A stretch of DNA of 64,000 nt from Paenibacillus hexagrammi (GCF_021513275.1 NZ_CP090978.1:5623247-5687246); one strand, 5' to 3'. Positions 8,690-17,308 are shown, counted from the first letter of the stretch. Numbers and translations: made by a program. Notes: generated by a model not told the origin, from the sequence alone.

Positions 8690-9979
8690 TTAGCCCTGTA
8701 GAGAGGCCGAAGGCGAGCTCCCCCTGCCCCTGGCAATGCGCACGGCCATGACTGCGGCAAACAGGCATACGAAGCCTGCTCCAATGAAGGCTAGACTGTA
8801 AGTGCCCATCCACTGACGAAGCAAGCCTGCTCCGTAAGCAGCTGTAGAAGCACCTATTTGATGCGCCACGACAATCCAACCGAAGATCATTCCTGCCTTT
8901 TCCTTGCCAAATTCCTTGGATGCCAGCTTTACGGTCGGAGGAACCGTTGCAATCCAGTCCAAACCGTAAAAGACAGAGAAGACCATAAGAGCTAACGGAG
9001 CGGCATCCAGCGCATACGGCAGGAAGAGCAGCGATAATCCGCGGAGTCCGTAATACCAGAACAACAGCCAACGAGAATCAAACCGGTCGGACAACCAGCC
9101 CGATAAGGTCGTGCCTACCAGATCGAACAAGCCCATGAACGCCAGTAATCCGGCAGCCATTACTTCAGGAATGCCGTGGTCACCGCAAGCGGGAATCAGA
9201 TGGGTACCGATCAAGCCATTGGTCGAAAATCCACAGAAAAAGAACGTTCCTGCAAGCAGCCAAAATGACTTGCTCCCTAGCGCCGAGCGAAGCGTGGACA
9301 GCGGTGTAACAAAAATATTGCCCTTGAACGGCTCAGGCTTGACGACAGCATCCGTTCCGTAGACTGCAGCTCCCACCTCGTAAGGATGGCTTCTCATCCA
9401 GATCGCTACAACAACCAGCAAAATCACGATGACCAAGACCGCCGTATAAATCGCGTATCGCCACCCGGCTTCGACGGTAATTTTGGCGAGCAGTGGAAGA
9501 AACAACAGCTGCCCCGTAGCCGCGCTTGCCGTAAGCAAGCCCACGACCAAGCCCCGCCGCTTCACAAACCAGTAATTCGTCACCGTAACACCGAGCACGT
9601 TTGCCATCATTCCTGTACCTAGTCCCGCAACCAGCCCCCACAACAGCTGAAACTGCCACAATTCCTTCATGTACGGCGTGAGTACAAGACTCGCGGCCAG
9701 TATAGCTAAGGAAACCACCATAACTCTCCTGACACCGAACTTCGCCATCACAGCGGCAGAGAACGGACCTACTAGGCCATACAAGAGAATACCTAGTGAA
9801 ATCACCCCGGAGATACCGCTCCGATTCCATCCGAACTCCTTCTCAAAAGGAAGCATGAATATGCTCGGCATGGAGCGAACTCCGGCGGCTACAAGCAAAG
9901 TAACGAACGTAATAAAGACAACAAACCACCCGTAATAGATGGTCCTTCGAGGTCTTAGCCCAACCCCAGATTCCCCCAT
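8690..9979 (-). CDS. MFS transporter (monocarboxylate/OFA-like)
   Basis: A 429-residue, 12-helix major facilitator. The N-terminus (YYGWFVVFITFVTLLVAAGVRSMPSIF) and the loop after helix 2 (AKFGVRRVMV) fit the oxalate/formate-antiporter and monocarboxylate-porter branch; GWLSDRFDSRW in the second half is the repeated loop motif. The substrate cannot be called. The ATG at 9979 has only a weak, closely spaced GGGAG, so the start is less certain than the frame. A near-consensus promoter lies 60-90 bases upstream. Monocistronic. Confidence 0.85.
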   Translation of the reverse strand: MGESGVGLRPRRTIYYGWFVVFITFVTLLVAAGVRSMPSIFMLPFEKEFGWNRSGISGVISLGILLYGLVGPFSAAVMAKFGVRRVMVVSLAILAASLVLTPYMKELWQFQLLWGLVAGLGTGMMANVLGVTVTNYWFVKRRGLVVGLLTASAATGQLLFLPLLAKITVEAGWRYAIYTAVLVIVILLVVVAIWMRSHPYEVGAAVYGTDAVVKPEPFKGNIFVTPLSTLRSALGSKSFWLLAGTFFFCGFSTNGLIGTHLIPACGDHGIPEVMAAGLLAFMGLFDLVGTTLSGWLSDRFDSRWLLFWYYGLRGLSLLFLPYALDAAPLALMVFSVFYGLDWIATVPPTVKLASKEFGKEKAGMIFGWIVVAHQIGASTAAYGAGLLRQWMGTYSLAFIGAGFVCLFAAVMAVRIARGRGSSPSASLQG

Positions 9980-10042
9980 GCTCCCACATCCAATTCTTAT
10001 ACATACAAAAGTAATGAAACATAGCCTCTATTCTGACCATAG

Positions 10043-10071
10043 ACTATAGTCCAATATTTACCATACGTCAA
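10043..10071 (-). promoter_or_regulatory. SigA promoter of the MFS gene with palindrome over -10
   Basis: TTGACG (10066-10071), 17-bp spacer, TATAGT (10043-10048). The perfect 10-bp palindrome GACTATAGTC (10042-10051) covers the -10 box and could be a repressor site. Confidence 0.7.
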
Positions 10072-10218
10072 TATAGACCAAGGAACCAATTGCCCAGAAT
10101 TCGAATATCCTAGCAAAATAACCCCACAAAGTGGAGTCTTGGCTTCGAAGCTATTCAGATACTTTGCGGGAAACCCGGAACTATAAATTCTTAACGTACA
10201 AGTGAGGATGAATGCTAC

Positions 10219-10827
10219 ATGAACGGAATGGAAATGCCCGTTACCATAAAGACCTACAAAGTTCTGCGGGATAAACTGCAACTATTGTACCCCGCCGTTG
10301 TCGATTTACCGTCTCATAGCGCGCAGCACCGCATCAATACAGCGATTGTGCATCAAGTGAATCTGCTGCTGCACCAGCAGGGATATCCGCAAAATCCGCA
10401 AACCGACGTAACCGCTTATTACGAGCTGAAAAACAATCAAAGGGACGTACTCAGTCTCTCATTACTCAACTATGCGTTCTCGGGCGGCGCCCATGGTCTT
10501 ACCTTGCAAAAATCGCTGACCTTCGATACGACAACCGGTCGGCAGTATGCGCTCAAAGATTTATTCAAACCGGGCAGCGACTATGTCGCAAGACTGAATG
10601 CGATCATTGAAGCGCAAATCAAAGCCCGCAACCTGACGCTGCTCGTGCCTTATCCCGGCATCCGGCCGGACCAGGATTTCTACATCGCGGATAAATCTCT
10701 GGTCATCTACTTCCAGGTTTACGAGCTCATGGCCTATGTGTTCGGGTTCCCTTATTTCCCGATCTCAGTCTACGATATTCAGGACATCATTCTTGAAGAC
10801 GGCCCGCTAGGCAAAATGATCTATTAA
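10219..10827 (+). CDS. DUF3298 (RsiV/PdaC C-terminal-like) protein
   Basis: A 202-residue protein whose second half carries the DUF3298 pattern: NYAFSGGAHGLTLQKSLTFDTTTGRQYALKDLF followed by the strand DQDFYIADKSLVIYFQVYEL. This domain is found at the extracytoplasmic end of the anti-sigma factor RsiV and in the deacetylase PdaC. Here there is no obvious signal peptide or membrane helix, which is odd for that fold. The ligand is unknown. The 3' end overlaps the convergent methyltransferase gene by four bases. Confidence 0.75.
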   Translation: MNGMEMPVTIKTYKVLRDKLQLLYPAVVDLPSHSAQHRINTAIVHQVNLLLHQQGYPQNPQTDVTAYYELKNNQRDVLSLSLLNYAFSGGAHGLTLQKSLTFDTTTGRQYALKDLFKPGSDYVARLNAIIEAQIKARNLTLLVPYPGIRPDQDFYIADKSLVIYFQVYELMAYVFGFPYFPISVYDIQDIILEDGPLGKMIY

Positions 10828-11750
10828 GACTCCGCCACCCAGAGCTGGCGGCTGAACCTGCTCTTGTGCACGATGCAGCCGTCCACGATGCGAAAGCCAG
10901 CCTCCTCCACGAGCCTGTCGATGGGCTCGGTGGAGATAATAACCGCCCGCTTCGCCAGGCGGCTGGCGCTTTGCAGCATCTCCAGCTGCTGAGCCTCCGG
11001 CAGCTTGGAGCAAAGGTTGTACGGCATGTCGAGGATGAGCGCGTCATAGCGGCCCGTCAGGGTCCGCATGTCGGCCAGACTCACCTTACTTGGCATGCCG
11101 AAGTGGTCCAGATTAACCCGCGCGCCGCGTACGGCCAGCGGGTTCAGGTCAACCCCGACGATGTCGATCCCCATCGACATCGCTTCCACCAGCACCGTGC
11201 CGATGCCGCAGCACGGGTCAATGGCCTGCGTGCCCGTTACCTCGGGCACGGCAATATTCACCACCGCCCGCGCTACGCGGGTGCTCAGGGCGGTGGAGTA
11301 GTTCTGCGGCTTCTGCTGATGCCGCAGCCAGAGCGCCTCGCTGCTGACGGCTTCGCCCAGCAGCCACCTGCCCTCGAGCAGCGTCGCCGCGAAGCGCTGC
11401 TCGGGCCGGCGCATATCCGCCTTGCCGCGGATATGGCGGCCCAGTTCGCGCTCGATCTCCCGCTGGCGGTCATAGCTGACCGCAGCGTCCGTCTCCGCGA
11501 ACACAACCTTGAACGTTGACCCCTTCACGGTCAACGTCTGCGCCTGCTCGGCCAGCCCCTCCAGGCTGCCCGCCGAGCACTGCACCTCAAGCCGCAGCTT
11601 CAGAAACGGGCTGCGGCTTGGGTCGATGCGGCGGGTGCTGCGCACAAAGCGCCCGCCTGCTTGCGGAGCTGCGCCCAGCAGGGTGCGCAGCTCCAAATGG
11701 CATAACGCCTGCTCATCCTCGTGGCAGGCGTACGTGTATACATATTCCAT
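10824..11750 (-). CDS. TRM11/THUMP-type RNA methyltransferase-like protein
   Basis: 308 residues. A divergent N-terminal half precedes a Rossmann SAM-dependent methyltransferase with motif I DPCCGIGTVLVEA (about residue 183), the acidic motif II VGVDLNPLAVRGAR and the catalytic motif IV DMPYN, a variant of the N-methyltransferase DPPY. This is the TRM11/RlmL architecture, so the likely substrate is a guanine N2 in tRNA or rRNA; the exact target is unknown. The gene is visibly GC-rich compared with its neighbours. It lies just downstream of tetR on the same strand. Confidence 0.8.
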   Translation of the reverse strand: MEYVYTYACHEDEQALCHLELRTLLGAAPQAGGRFVRSTRRIDPSRSPFLKLRLEVQCSAGSLEGLAEQAQTLTVKGSTFKVVFAETDAAVSYDRQREIERELGRHIRGKADMRRPEQRFAATLLEGRWLLGEAVSSEALWLRHQQKPQNYSTALSTRVARAVVNIAVPEVTGTQAIDPCCGIGTVLVEAMSMGIDIVGVDLNPLAVRGARVNLDHFGMPSKVSLADMRTLTGRYDALILDMPYNLCSKLPEAQQLEMLQSASRLAKRAVIISTEPIDRLVEEAGFRIVDGCIVHKSRFSRQLWVAES

Positions 11751-11792
11751 CGGTTCGTTATCCTTCCTCAGGTGCTCAGGCTCCCGCTCCTG

Positions 11793-12389
11793 CTACCGCA
11801 GCGAGCGGAATAAAAAGCCGAACACATCCTCTTCCTGCAGCGCAAACTCAGAGTCTTTGGCAATCACGCTCTGGACGCGCAAACCGTAGTTGAATGTCGT
11901 GAAAATCGAAGCAATCCTCGTGGCATCGAGCTCTTGCGGAATAGCTCCTGCCTCCTGTCCGGCTTGAATCCAGTTTCTGGACATCATCACGGAGTAATTA
12001 AAAAGCTCCGTCAGGACCTCGGATACCTTTGGATTGTCACTCTGGCTCATCAAATACGTAAAAATTTTATTCGTAATCTCCCGCTGTTCATCCTGAGCCA
12101 GCATATTCTTGGTCAGCATTTGCAGCGGAGGAGTTGTCGTTTTACCAATCGGCTTCGAGATCGTTTCTTGGAAACGATCATTGACCAGCTCGATTTTGGA
12201 TTTAAGAATCAGGCCGTACAGCTCATCCTTACCGGATACGTAGTGATAAATCGCTCCTTTGGACAAGCCGGTTCGGTCAATAATGTCCTGCAGAGTCGTT
12301 TGACGGCAGCCTTTTTCCTTAATTAACTGTTCTGTCGTATCTAAAATGAGCTGAAAGCTTGAGTTTCTTTGATTTGAATCTCCAGTCAT
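11793..12389 (-). CDS. TetR/AcrR-family transcriptional regulator
   Basis: 198 residues from the ATG at 12389, chosen because AGGAGG sits nine bases upstream (the frame is open to 12434). The N-terminal TetR HTH is clear (TTLQDIIDRTGLSKGAIYHYVSGKDELYGLIL); the C-terminal ligand domain is of the YfiR/AcrR-like kind. It follows the membrane-protein gene on the same strand. A TetR-like operator lies over its own upstream region (12428-12444), and stronger matches cover the promoter at 13178-13206, so it probably represses both. Confidence 0.9.
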   Translation of the reverse strand: MTGDSNQRNSSFQLILDTTEQLIKEKGCRQTTLQDIIDRTGLSKGAIYHYVSGKDELYGLILKSKIELVNDRFQETISKPIGKTTTPPLQMLTKNMLAQDEQREITNKIFTYLMSQSDNPKVSEVLTELFNYSVMMSRNWIQAGQEAGAIPQELDATRIASIFTTFNYGLRVQSVIAKDSEFALQEEDVFGFLFRSLR

Positions 12390-12427
12390 CTTCGGAAACC
12401 TCCTAAGGTGTTCGCTTCTACTATTGT

Positions 12428-12444
12428 ATACCAAGAGTCGGTAG
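12428..12444. promoter_or_regulatory. Partial TetR operator upstream of tetR
   Basis: ATACCAAGAGTCGGTAG shares 12 of 17 positions with the full operator at 13149-13165, including both arms ATACC and CGGTA. Confidence 0.5.
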
Positions 12445-12546
12445 GGTCAAGCCGTCACGCGTTCAAGCTTTACTCTCGCTGATCCTACTGCTATGTCAAG
12501 ACGGGTACTACGATTTGCGACATATAGTAGGAATATACGAATCTGC

Positions 12547-13041
12547 TTAATTTTCGTGTAAATAACTCGGTTTGGACAAGATTGCGTTCAAGGCGCTTGG
12601 ATAGCGGCGTACGAGCATGATGCCTTTACCAAGCAGGATCCCTGCGATTGAGAAAAGGAATGGCACGTAAGCCTTGCTGCCGGTAAGCACGGTGGGAATC
12701 CCTAATAGACCAATGAAGCCGTATCGGATAGCAAACCGCACGGGAATCGACAGCAGCCATACACCCAGAGACGCCCAAGAGCCTTCTGCCCACCAAACAG
12801 AGTCCACTGTACGTACGTGAATGAATTTGCCTTGAAGAAGCCCTACAACCGCTCCAAGTAAAACGGACATTGCCAAGGATACGGCTTCTCCAGCTTGTAC
12901 CTGTGCCTCCACGGATTCATAAATGGCAAAGGCAAGCAGCAAGAGCGGCATCGTGAACATTTTAATACTGACAGGTCTTGCCTTCAATTGACTGCGAAAT
13001 ATGATGATGACCACCAGCAGTCCTATTCCCACATTCATCAT
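12547..13041 (-). CDS. Membrane protein, CcdC/DUF1453-like
   Basis: 164 residues with about five membrane helices. The first helix is followed by a short basic loop (RSQLKARPVSIKMF), and a Gly-rich segment reads LLGAVVGLLQGKFIHVR; both are typical of the CcdC/DUF1453 family of uncharacterised Bacillales membrane proteins. It is read from the TetR-controlled promoter about 130 bases upstream and precedes tetR, so it is the probable target of that repressor. The physiological role is unknown. Confidence 0.75.
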   Translation of the reverse strand: MMNVGIGLLVVIIIFRSQLKARPVSIKMFTMPLLLLAFAIYESVEAQVQAGEAVSLAMSVLLGAVVGLLQGKFIHVRTVDSVWWAEGSWASLGVWLLSIPVRFAIRYGFIGLLGIPTVLTGSKAYVPFLFSIAGILLGKGIMLVRRYPSALNAILSKPSYLHEN

Positions 13042-13148
13042 GTAAAAAATCCCCTCTCATTATCTGTTCAGCATGAACAATCGTTTTTAGTTAAAAGTCG
13101 CGCCTGTGCGTGATCTAATTCCTCTCACTTCAGCATCATTTATCTACG

Positions 13149-13206
13149 ATACCGACCGACGGTATGTCATGCTCTTTATTTTACATACCGTCGGTCGGTC
13201 CGTCAA
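13149..13206 (-). promoter_or_regulatory. TetR-controlled promoter with two operators
   Basis: -35 TTGACG (13201-13206), 17-bp spacer, -10 TAAAAT (13178-13183). Operator 1, ATACCGACCGACGGTAT (13149-13165), is a dyad of hexamers around 5 bp and sits just downstream of the start site. Operator 2, ATACCGTCGGTCGGTCC (13185-13201), fills the -35/-10 spacer. The two share an exact 17-bp inverted repeat (13151-13167 and 13183-13199). Confidence 0.8.
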
Positions 13207-13295
13207 CTATTAAGTATGAAGACATTTATTCCGCTTATCTCGGCACCGTCAGTACCAAGCCGTATATCCCAAGCTGCCGGTGATTCTTTTCAAAT

Positions 13296-13345
13296 AAAAA
13301 AAGCCCCGCTGCATCAACCTTCATCAGGCTTGTGCAGTGGAGCTT
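13296..13345 (-). terminator. Terminator of the YiaA-like gene
   Basis: Stem around AGCTCCACTGCA / TGCAGCGGGGCT on the minus strand, followed by a seven-T run. The remainder of 13042-13365 contains the TetR promoter and no other gene. Confidence 0.75.
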
Positions 13346-13365
13346 TCCTTCAACCTAGCGCATCA

Positions 13366-13851
13366 TTACGCTTGCGTATTTTGATTATGACCTTGTGTCT
13401 GTTCCATGAATAGCTTATCCTCAGCGTTATCACGCGTCACCTTTTGCACACCGATCGCACTGTACGCAATCAATAACATAACCGCAATGTAGTAGCCTTT
13501 CACATTTAATTCGAATGAAGCGTTAAATAGGCCAATAAAAAACATAGCAAATCCGATGACAAGCCCCACAATCGCCATACCTGTAAAAGCCGGCGTGTTA
13601 CGCATGCGATGCTTAGGATTTTCCAGTTGCAACGCTCTGTCTTCCGTATTATCCCGGACCACCTTCTGAGTGACGATACTGGTGATCACCACTAGGAACA
13701 TACATAACAAGTAGTAGCCCTTGACGTTTAATTCCCACTCTGCATTGAAGATCCCCAAGCCATACAAGAACAGCCCTGCGGCAAAGGCAAAGTAAGTTGC
13801 GGCTGTGAATGCGGGCGTATTACGTTTTTGATATTTGAAATTGGAATCCAT
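13366..13851 (-). CDS. YiaA/YiaB two-helix domain protein, duplicated
   Basis: 161 residues made of two copies of the YiaA/B two-helix unit. Each copy begins RNTPAF and continues with a hairpin of membrane helices, a segment ending LNVKGYY, a further helix and the motif QKV.RDN.ED (residues about 10-70 and 84-150). These are inner-membrane proteins of unknown function. The internal duplication is clean and in phase. The C-terminus ends in a Gln/Asn-rich tail. Confidence 0.85.
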   Translation of the reverse strand: MDSNFKYQKRNTPAFTAATYFAFAAGLFLYGLGIFNAEWELNVKGYYLLCMFLVVITSIVTQKVVRDNTEDRALQLENPKHRMRNTPAFTGMAIVGLVIGFAMFFIGLFNASFELNVKGYYIAVMLLIAYSAIGVQKVTRDNAEDKLFMEQTQGHNQNTQA

Positions 13852-13952
13852 TAGTAACCATCTCCTCGGCGTTTCTGTTTTCCTTTGTTTCCCATATCAT
13901 AACTTACCTTAAAGATGGCTAACAGGCTTATCTTTTTGTAGTACCTATTCTG

Positions 13953-14218
13953 ACCGGACGTCGTATCGAACAGCAAGGATACAAGGCTTGTATGGGTGTA
14001 CTGAAGCACTCAGGTCGGTACTCGCTAGTTCGGGTAGAGGCAGCCTGTACGAAAGCACTCAGCTACACGCCAAGCCCCGGCTTCAAGCACGTCAGCACCA
14101 TTCTCAAATCCGGTCAGGACATGGTATCTACGGAGCAAGCGGCGGCGGAAATCGACTCTGGCACTCACAAGGGGCATCGCCAACATTCACCGTTTGTTGG
14201 CGGACTTCTAACAAAAAA
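13953..14218 (+). pseudogene. IS21-family transposase (IstA) C-terminal remnant
   Basis: The frame read through GRRIEQQGYKACMGVLKHSG, then VEAACTKALSYTPSP and ILKSGQD, is the conserved C-terminal region of IS21 IstA transposases. No upstream catalytic domain, no IstB and no terminal repeats are visible, so it is a decayed fragment. It sits immediately upstream of the AT-rich merR-MFS pair and is probably a scar of its arrival. Confidence 0.7.
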
Positions 14219-14222
14219 ATGT

Positions 14223-14253
14223 TTGCGTTCGAGTTTACTCGAAGGTATATACT
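14223..14253 (+). promoter_or_regulatory. MerR-type promoter with 19-bp spacer and operator dyad
   Basis: -35 TTGCGT (14223-14228), 19-bp spacer, -10 TATACT (14248-14253). The dyad TTCGAG-TTTA-CTCGAA (14228-14243) lies inside the spacer, the hallmark of MerR-activated promoters. The ATG of merR begins seven bases after the -10 box, so the transcript should be leaderless or nearly so. Confidence 0.85.
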
Positions 14254-14259
14254 TTGTTC

Positions 14260-14643
14260 ATGGAAAAGTTATTAACCATTCGACAAGTCGCTACTGTTAC
14301 AGGTCTTAGTGTCCACACCCTTCGCTATTATGAGAATATCGGTCTTCTTTGTTCAATTGATCGCAATGAAAATGGGTATCGTTGTTATTCTTCAGCAGAC
14401 ATTACTTGGATTGAGTTTTTAACTCGTCTTAAAGCAACTGGAATGTCAATCACCAAAATGCTAGAAATCGCAGAACTCCGGAGGCAGGGTGATTCAACTT
14501 TAACTGAAAGGAGAATACTTCTCGAAGATCACTATAAAAAAGTTCAACAACAGATGATTGAACTTCAGAAAAATCTAAATTTGCTTGCACATAAAATCGT
14601 TATTTATAAGGAAATGGAGGACAATTATACAAAAGGGCATTAA
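14260..14643 (+). CDS. MerR-family transcriptional activator
   Basis: 127 residues from the ATG at 14260. The N-terminal winged HTH is classic (LTIRQVATVTGLSVHTLRYYENIGLL, then NGYRCYSSADI), followed by the dimerisation coiled coil (LLEDHYKKVQQQMIELQKNLNLLAHKI). There is no cluster of cysteines, so it is probably a small-molecule or aldehyde/drug sensor, not a metal sensor. It lies directly upstream of an MFS efflux gene on the same strand and should activate its own promoter. No ribosome binding site precedes the ATG, in keeping with a leaderless message. The gene is AT-rich relative to its surroundings. Confidence 0.9.
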   Translation: MEKLLTIRQVATVTGLSVHTLRYYENIGLLCSIDRNENGYRCYSSADITWIEFLTRLKATGMSITKMLEIAELRRQGDSTLTERRILLEDHYKKVQQQMIELQKNLNLLAHKIVIYKEMEDNYTKGH

Positions 14644-14837
14644 AGCGAAAGAATTATAGATTTTGAGTTTAATGATAAAAAGTATCATACAATCTCAAGA
14701 AATATCAAATCGGGATGGGGACGCCAAAAACCAACATCATAAATTGATATTCTTGTGATCGCACGCCCATGAAAGCCATTTCATCCCATTAATTAATTAT
14801 ATTGGATTTAAACAAGTAAAGGAGGTTTCACATCCAC

Positions 14838-16025
14838 ATGAAAAAGTCATTTCTCACTTATATCATCGCGCTCGGCATATTTGGAATCATCAATACGGAA
14901 CTTGGTGTTGTGGGCATTTTGCCACAGATTACGAAAAATTTCCAAATCAGCGTTTCGCAAGCAGGTATGCTTGTAAGCATGTTTGCTCTTATCATTGCTC
15001 TTTCAGGACCGTTTATGACATTACTATTTTCAGGAGTAAACCGTAAAAAAATCTTAGCAGGAGTCATTGCCTTTTTTGCAATCTCCAATCTTGTTTCGGC
15101 ATTCGCCCCTAACTACACTGTTCTATTAATTTTTCGAATTCTACCTGCTTTTCTTCATCCCGTTTATTTCTCGGTTGCATTTGCGGCTGCAGCAAGTTCT
15201 GTCCCAAAAGAGCAAAGCGCAAGAGCGGTGGCCAGAGTTTTTACAGGAGTAACTGTAGGGATGGTTTTAGGGGTTCCAATCACATCATTTGTTGGGGATC
15301 AGTTTTCTCTTGAAGCTGCATTTCTCTTTTCCGCAATTATTAATGCTATCACATTTATCGGAATTATAAGTTGGATTCCATCCATGCCAGTAACAGAAAA
15401 ACTATCCTACGGGAAACAATTGAAGGTTTTGGTAAAACCTCAATTATGGCTTAACATTGCAACCGCTTGTTTTATTCTTGCAGCATTGTACTCCGTATAT
15501 GCCTATTTGGCTGAATATCTTGGGAACGTGACGAACATGAATGGTAAAACGATAAGTGCCATGTTAATTCTATTTGGAGCGAGCGGTGTGTTCGGTAACC
15601 TACAGGCTGCTAAGCTACTAAGTAAAAATATGATCAAAACTACCATTTATTATCCTTTGGTCATGGGAGTGATTTATTTATTGATATCTTATGCAGGGGC
15701 ATATATCATTCCAATGACCATTATTATCATTGTATGGGGTGCTGTTTTTACCGGCGGTCTCATTGTAAGCCAAACTTGGTTAACCTCTGAGGCATCAGAA
15801 GCACCTGAGTTTGCCAACAGCTTGTTTGTTTCCTTTGGAAATTTGGGAATCGCATTAGGTACCACCACGGGTGGTTGGTTTTTATCCCAGTTGGGGATAC
15901 ATCAGATTACATATAGCGGTGCTGTTTTTCTAACGCTTGCTTTCATCTGTATTGGACTAAAAATAAAGCTTTTTGATCAAAAACAGGATAAGATTATACT
16001 AGTGAAGAAAACCACAAACGATTGA
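14838..16025 (+). CDS. MFS efflux transporter (DHA1, AraJ/YdhP-like)
   Basis: A 395-residue, 12-helix drug:H+ antiporter-type major facilitator. The start of helix 1 (IALGIFGIINTELGVVGILPQI) matches the AraJ/YdhP/NepI branch, in which helix 1 carries the E-x-x-x-G-x-L-P pattern. It probably exports sugars, nucleosides or drugs; the substrate is not readable. AAAGGAGG lies 12 bases before the ATG. It follows merR with a gap of 194 bases containing no second MerR dyad, so cotranscription from the merR promoter is likely. Strongly AT-rich. Confidence 0.88.
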   Translation: MKKSFLTYIIALGIFGIINTELGVVGILPQITKNFQISVSQAGMLVSMFALIIALSGPFMTLLFSGVNRKKILAGVIAFFAISNLVSAFAPNYTVLLIFRILPAFLHPVYFSVAFAAAASSVPKEQSARAVARVFTGVTVGMVLGVPITSFVGDQFSLEAAFLFSAIINAITFIGIISWIPSMPVTEKLSYGKQLKVLVKPQLWLNIATACFILAALYSVYAYLAEYLGNVTNMNGKTISAMLILFGASGVFGNLQAAKLLSKNMIKTTIYYPLVMGVIYLLISYAGAYIIPMTIIIIVWGAVFTGGLIVSQTWLTSEASEAPEFANSLFVSFGNLGIALGTTTGGWFLSQLGIHQITYSGAVFLTLAFICIGLKIKLFDQKQDKIILVKKTTND

Positions 16026-16035
16026 TAAAATGAAC

Positions 16036-16077
16036 CAGCGGCGGATGAGGTGCGAAAATATTCCTAGACTGCCGCTG
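16036..16077. terminator. Hairpin between MFS gene and DUF2167 remnant
   Basis: Stem CAGCGGC/GCCGCTG. Its 3' arm (TCCTAGACTGCCGCTGT) closely matches that of the hairpin at 37860-37902, so both belong to one terminator family. Confidence 0.6.
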
Positions 16078-16124
16078 TTATTAACTCGTTTCCCGTTTAA
16101 TCCCCCCGTTCTCCTTGAGAGGCT

Positions 16125-16402
16125 CTATTGCACCGAAATATTCATGGCAAGATATACACTTCCAATTTTCGTGCCGCTTGGCTTCTCATGGTTGTCCGTC
16201 AATAATTGCTTCGTATCGGACGCATTCAGGAACACGAAATCGGTTCCAAGATCAAGATTCGAAGTAGTGCCGAGGTCGACCTTAGTACCGCCCTTGACCC
16301 AATTGTATTTAGGAGTATTAGAGGTATCACCTTCAGCAAACACTTGGCCTCCCTTCATTCCAAAAATGACACCCATAGCAAGAAGCATTTTTTCAAACTC
16401 AT
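16125..16402 (-). pseudogene. Truncated DUF2167 protein gene with frameshifted signal peptide
   Basis: The segment KYNWVKGGTKVDLGTTSNLD followed by TDFVFLNASDTKQLL and PSGTKIGSVY is the N-terminal part of DUF2167 membrane-anchored proteins, which are normally about 300 residues. Here the frame stops about 30 codons later, after an unrelated tail. The best start (ATG 16402, MSLKK, with GGGAGAG upstream) is out of frame: a run of six A in place of seven separates it from LLAMGVIFGMKGGQVFA, which would complete a signal peptide. Either the gene is doubly broken, or the internal ATG at 16388 is used without a ribosome binding site. Confidence 0.6.
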
Positions 16403-16560
16403 TGTGATAAATCTCTCCCTATTTCGAATATATTCGACAGAACCAGTACACTTTACCATAAATTTGATATATTGGAACTATGAAGCTCTTATTCTAGTTG
16501 ATGATAATCGGTGGAATTTGCGGAATCTCAATAAAAAGGGAGAAATGGGGAGCTATGGGT

Positions 16561-17079
16561 ATGATTAAGCAAGAAGTAGAATATGTTTCATTTGTCAAAC
16601 GGGCTCTCATCTATTTGGTAGACATGATCATCATGTTTGTTCCATTGTTGCTGCTTTATCGTAAGACTTACTTTTTGGCATTGGAATATCAATCTAGCTT
16701 TATTTTACTTTCGAAATGGATCATTTTATTCGGCTTTCAAATTAGCTGCTTAGTTCTTTTCGGAGGAACCATCGGCAAATTGATTTTCAAGATTAAAGTT
16801 GTCAATGCGGCTGGAAACAATCCAACCCTTCTTCAAGCTGCAATGAGATATTCAATCTTGATGCTAAGCGCAGTACTTGCTTTAACCAAAGAAATTATAC
16901 ACACAGAACTGGGACCGTTACATAACATCTTGGCGTCATACTCCAATTTAATCAACATCTTATCCACTCTCGTATTTCTTATTACCGTATATGATGGGTT
17001 CTCCATGTTGTTCAACAAGGAAAGAAGGGCACTTCACGATTTTATGGCGAATACATTCGTTATCAAGAAGCAACGATGA
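16561..17079 (+). CDS. RDD-family membrane protein
   Basis: 172 residues from the ATG at 16561, placed by GGGGAG eight bases upstream; earlier in-frame ATGs lack a site. The RDD domain is recognisable: FVKRALIYLVDMIIMF in helix 1 (the R...D pattern), GTIGKLIFKIKVVNAAG between helices 2 and 3, and the C-terminal KERRALHDFMANTFVI. RDD proteins are three- or four-helix membrane proteins, some of which act in Na+/H+ exchange; the role here is unknown. Low GC, like the preceding patch. Confidence 0.85.
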   Translation: MIKQEVEYVSFVKRALIYLVDMIIMFVPLLLLYRKTYFLALEYQSSFILLSKWIILFGFQISCLVLFGGTIGKLIFKIKVVNAAGNNPTLLQAAMRYSILMLSAVLALTKEIIHTELGPLHNILASYSNLINILSTLVFLITVYDGFSMLFNKERRALHDFMANTFVIKKQR

Positions 17080-17168
17080 AACGAAAATAACCCGCCCAGG
17101 TTAGCGCCACGGGAACGGGTTATTCGTTCGGACATACTCGGAGGATTTCCACCCAAGTGTTGTGCAGG

Positions 17169-17193
17169 GACGGACCGCGAATCCGTCTCTTTT
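17169..17193 (+). terminator. Possible terminator downstream of the RDD gene
   Basis: GACGGA/TCCGTC stem followed by TCTTTT. A second hairpin, AATAACCCG/CGGGTTATT at 17086-17124, lies closer to the stop but lacks a T run. Confidence 0.4.
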
Positions 17194-17308
17194 GGTTATT
17201 ATAAGCATACTACGTATCATTTAGACACGCAATATGTTATCGCCCTGATTCCAGGTCGCTTTCTCCCAAGGATACATAGTGTGCTGGTCGTGATCGCTCC
17301 ATAGTCGA

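Noticed and set aside
14644..14837. Short open stretch DKKYHTISRNIKSGWG after merR, considered as a gene remnant
   Set aside because: Too short and without a recognisable family; left as spacer between merR and the MFS gene.
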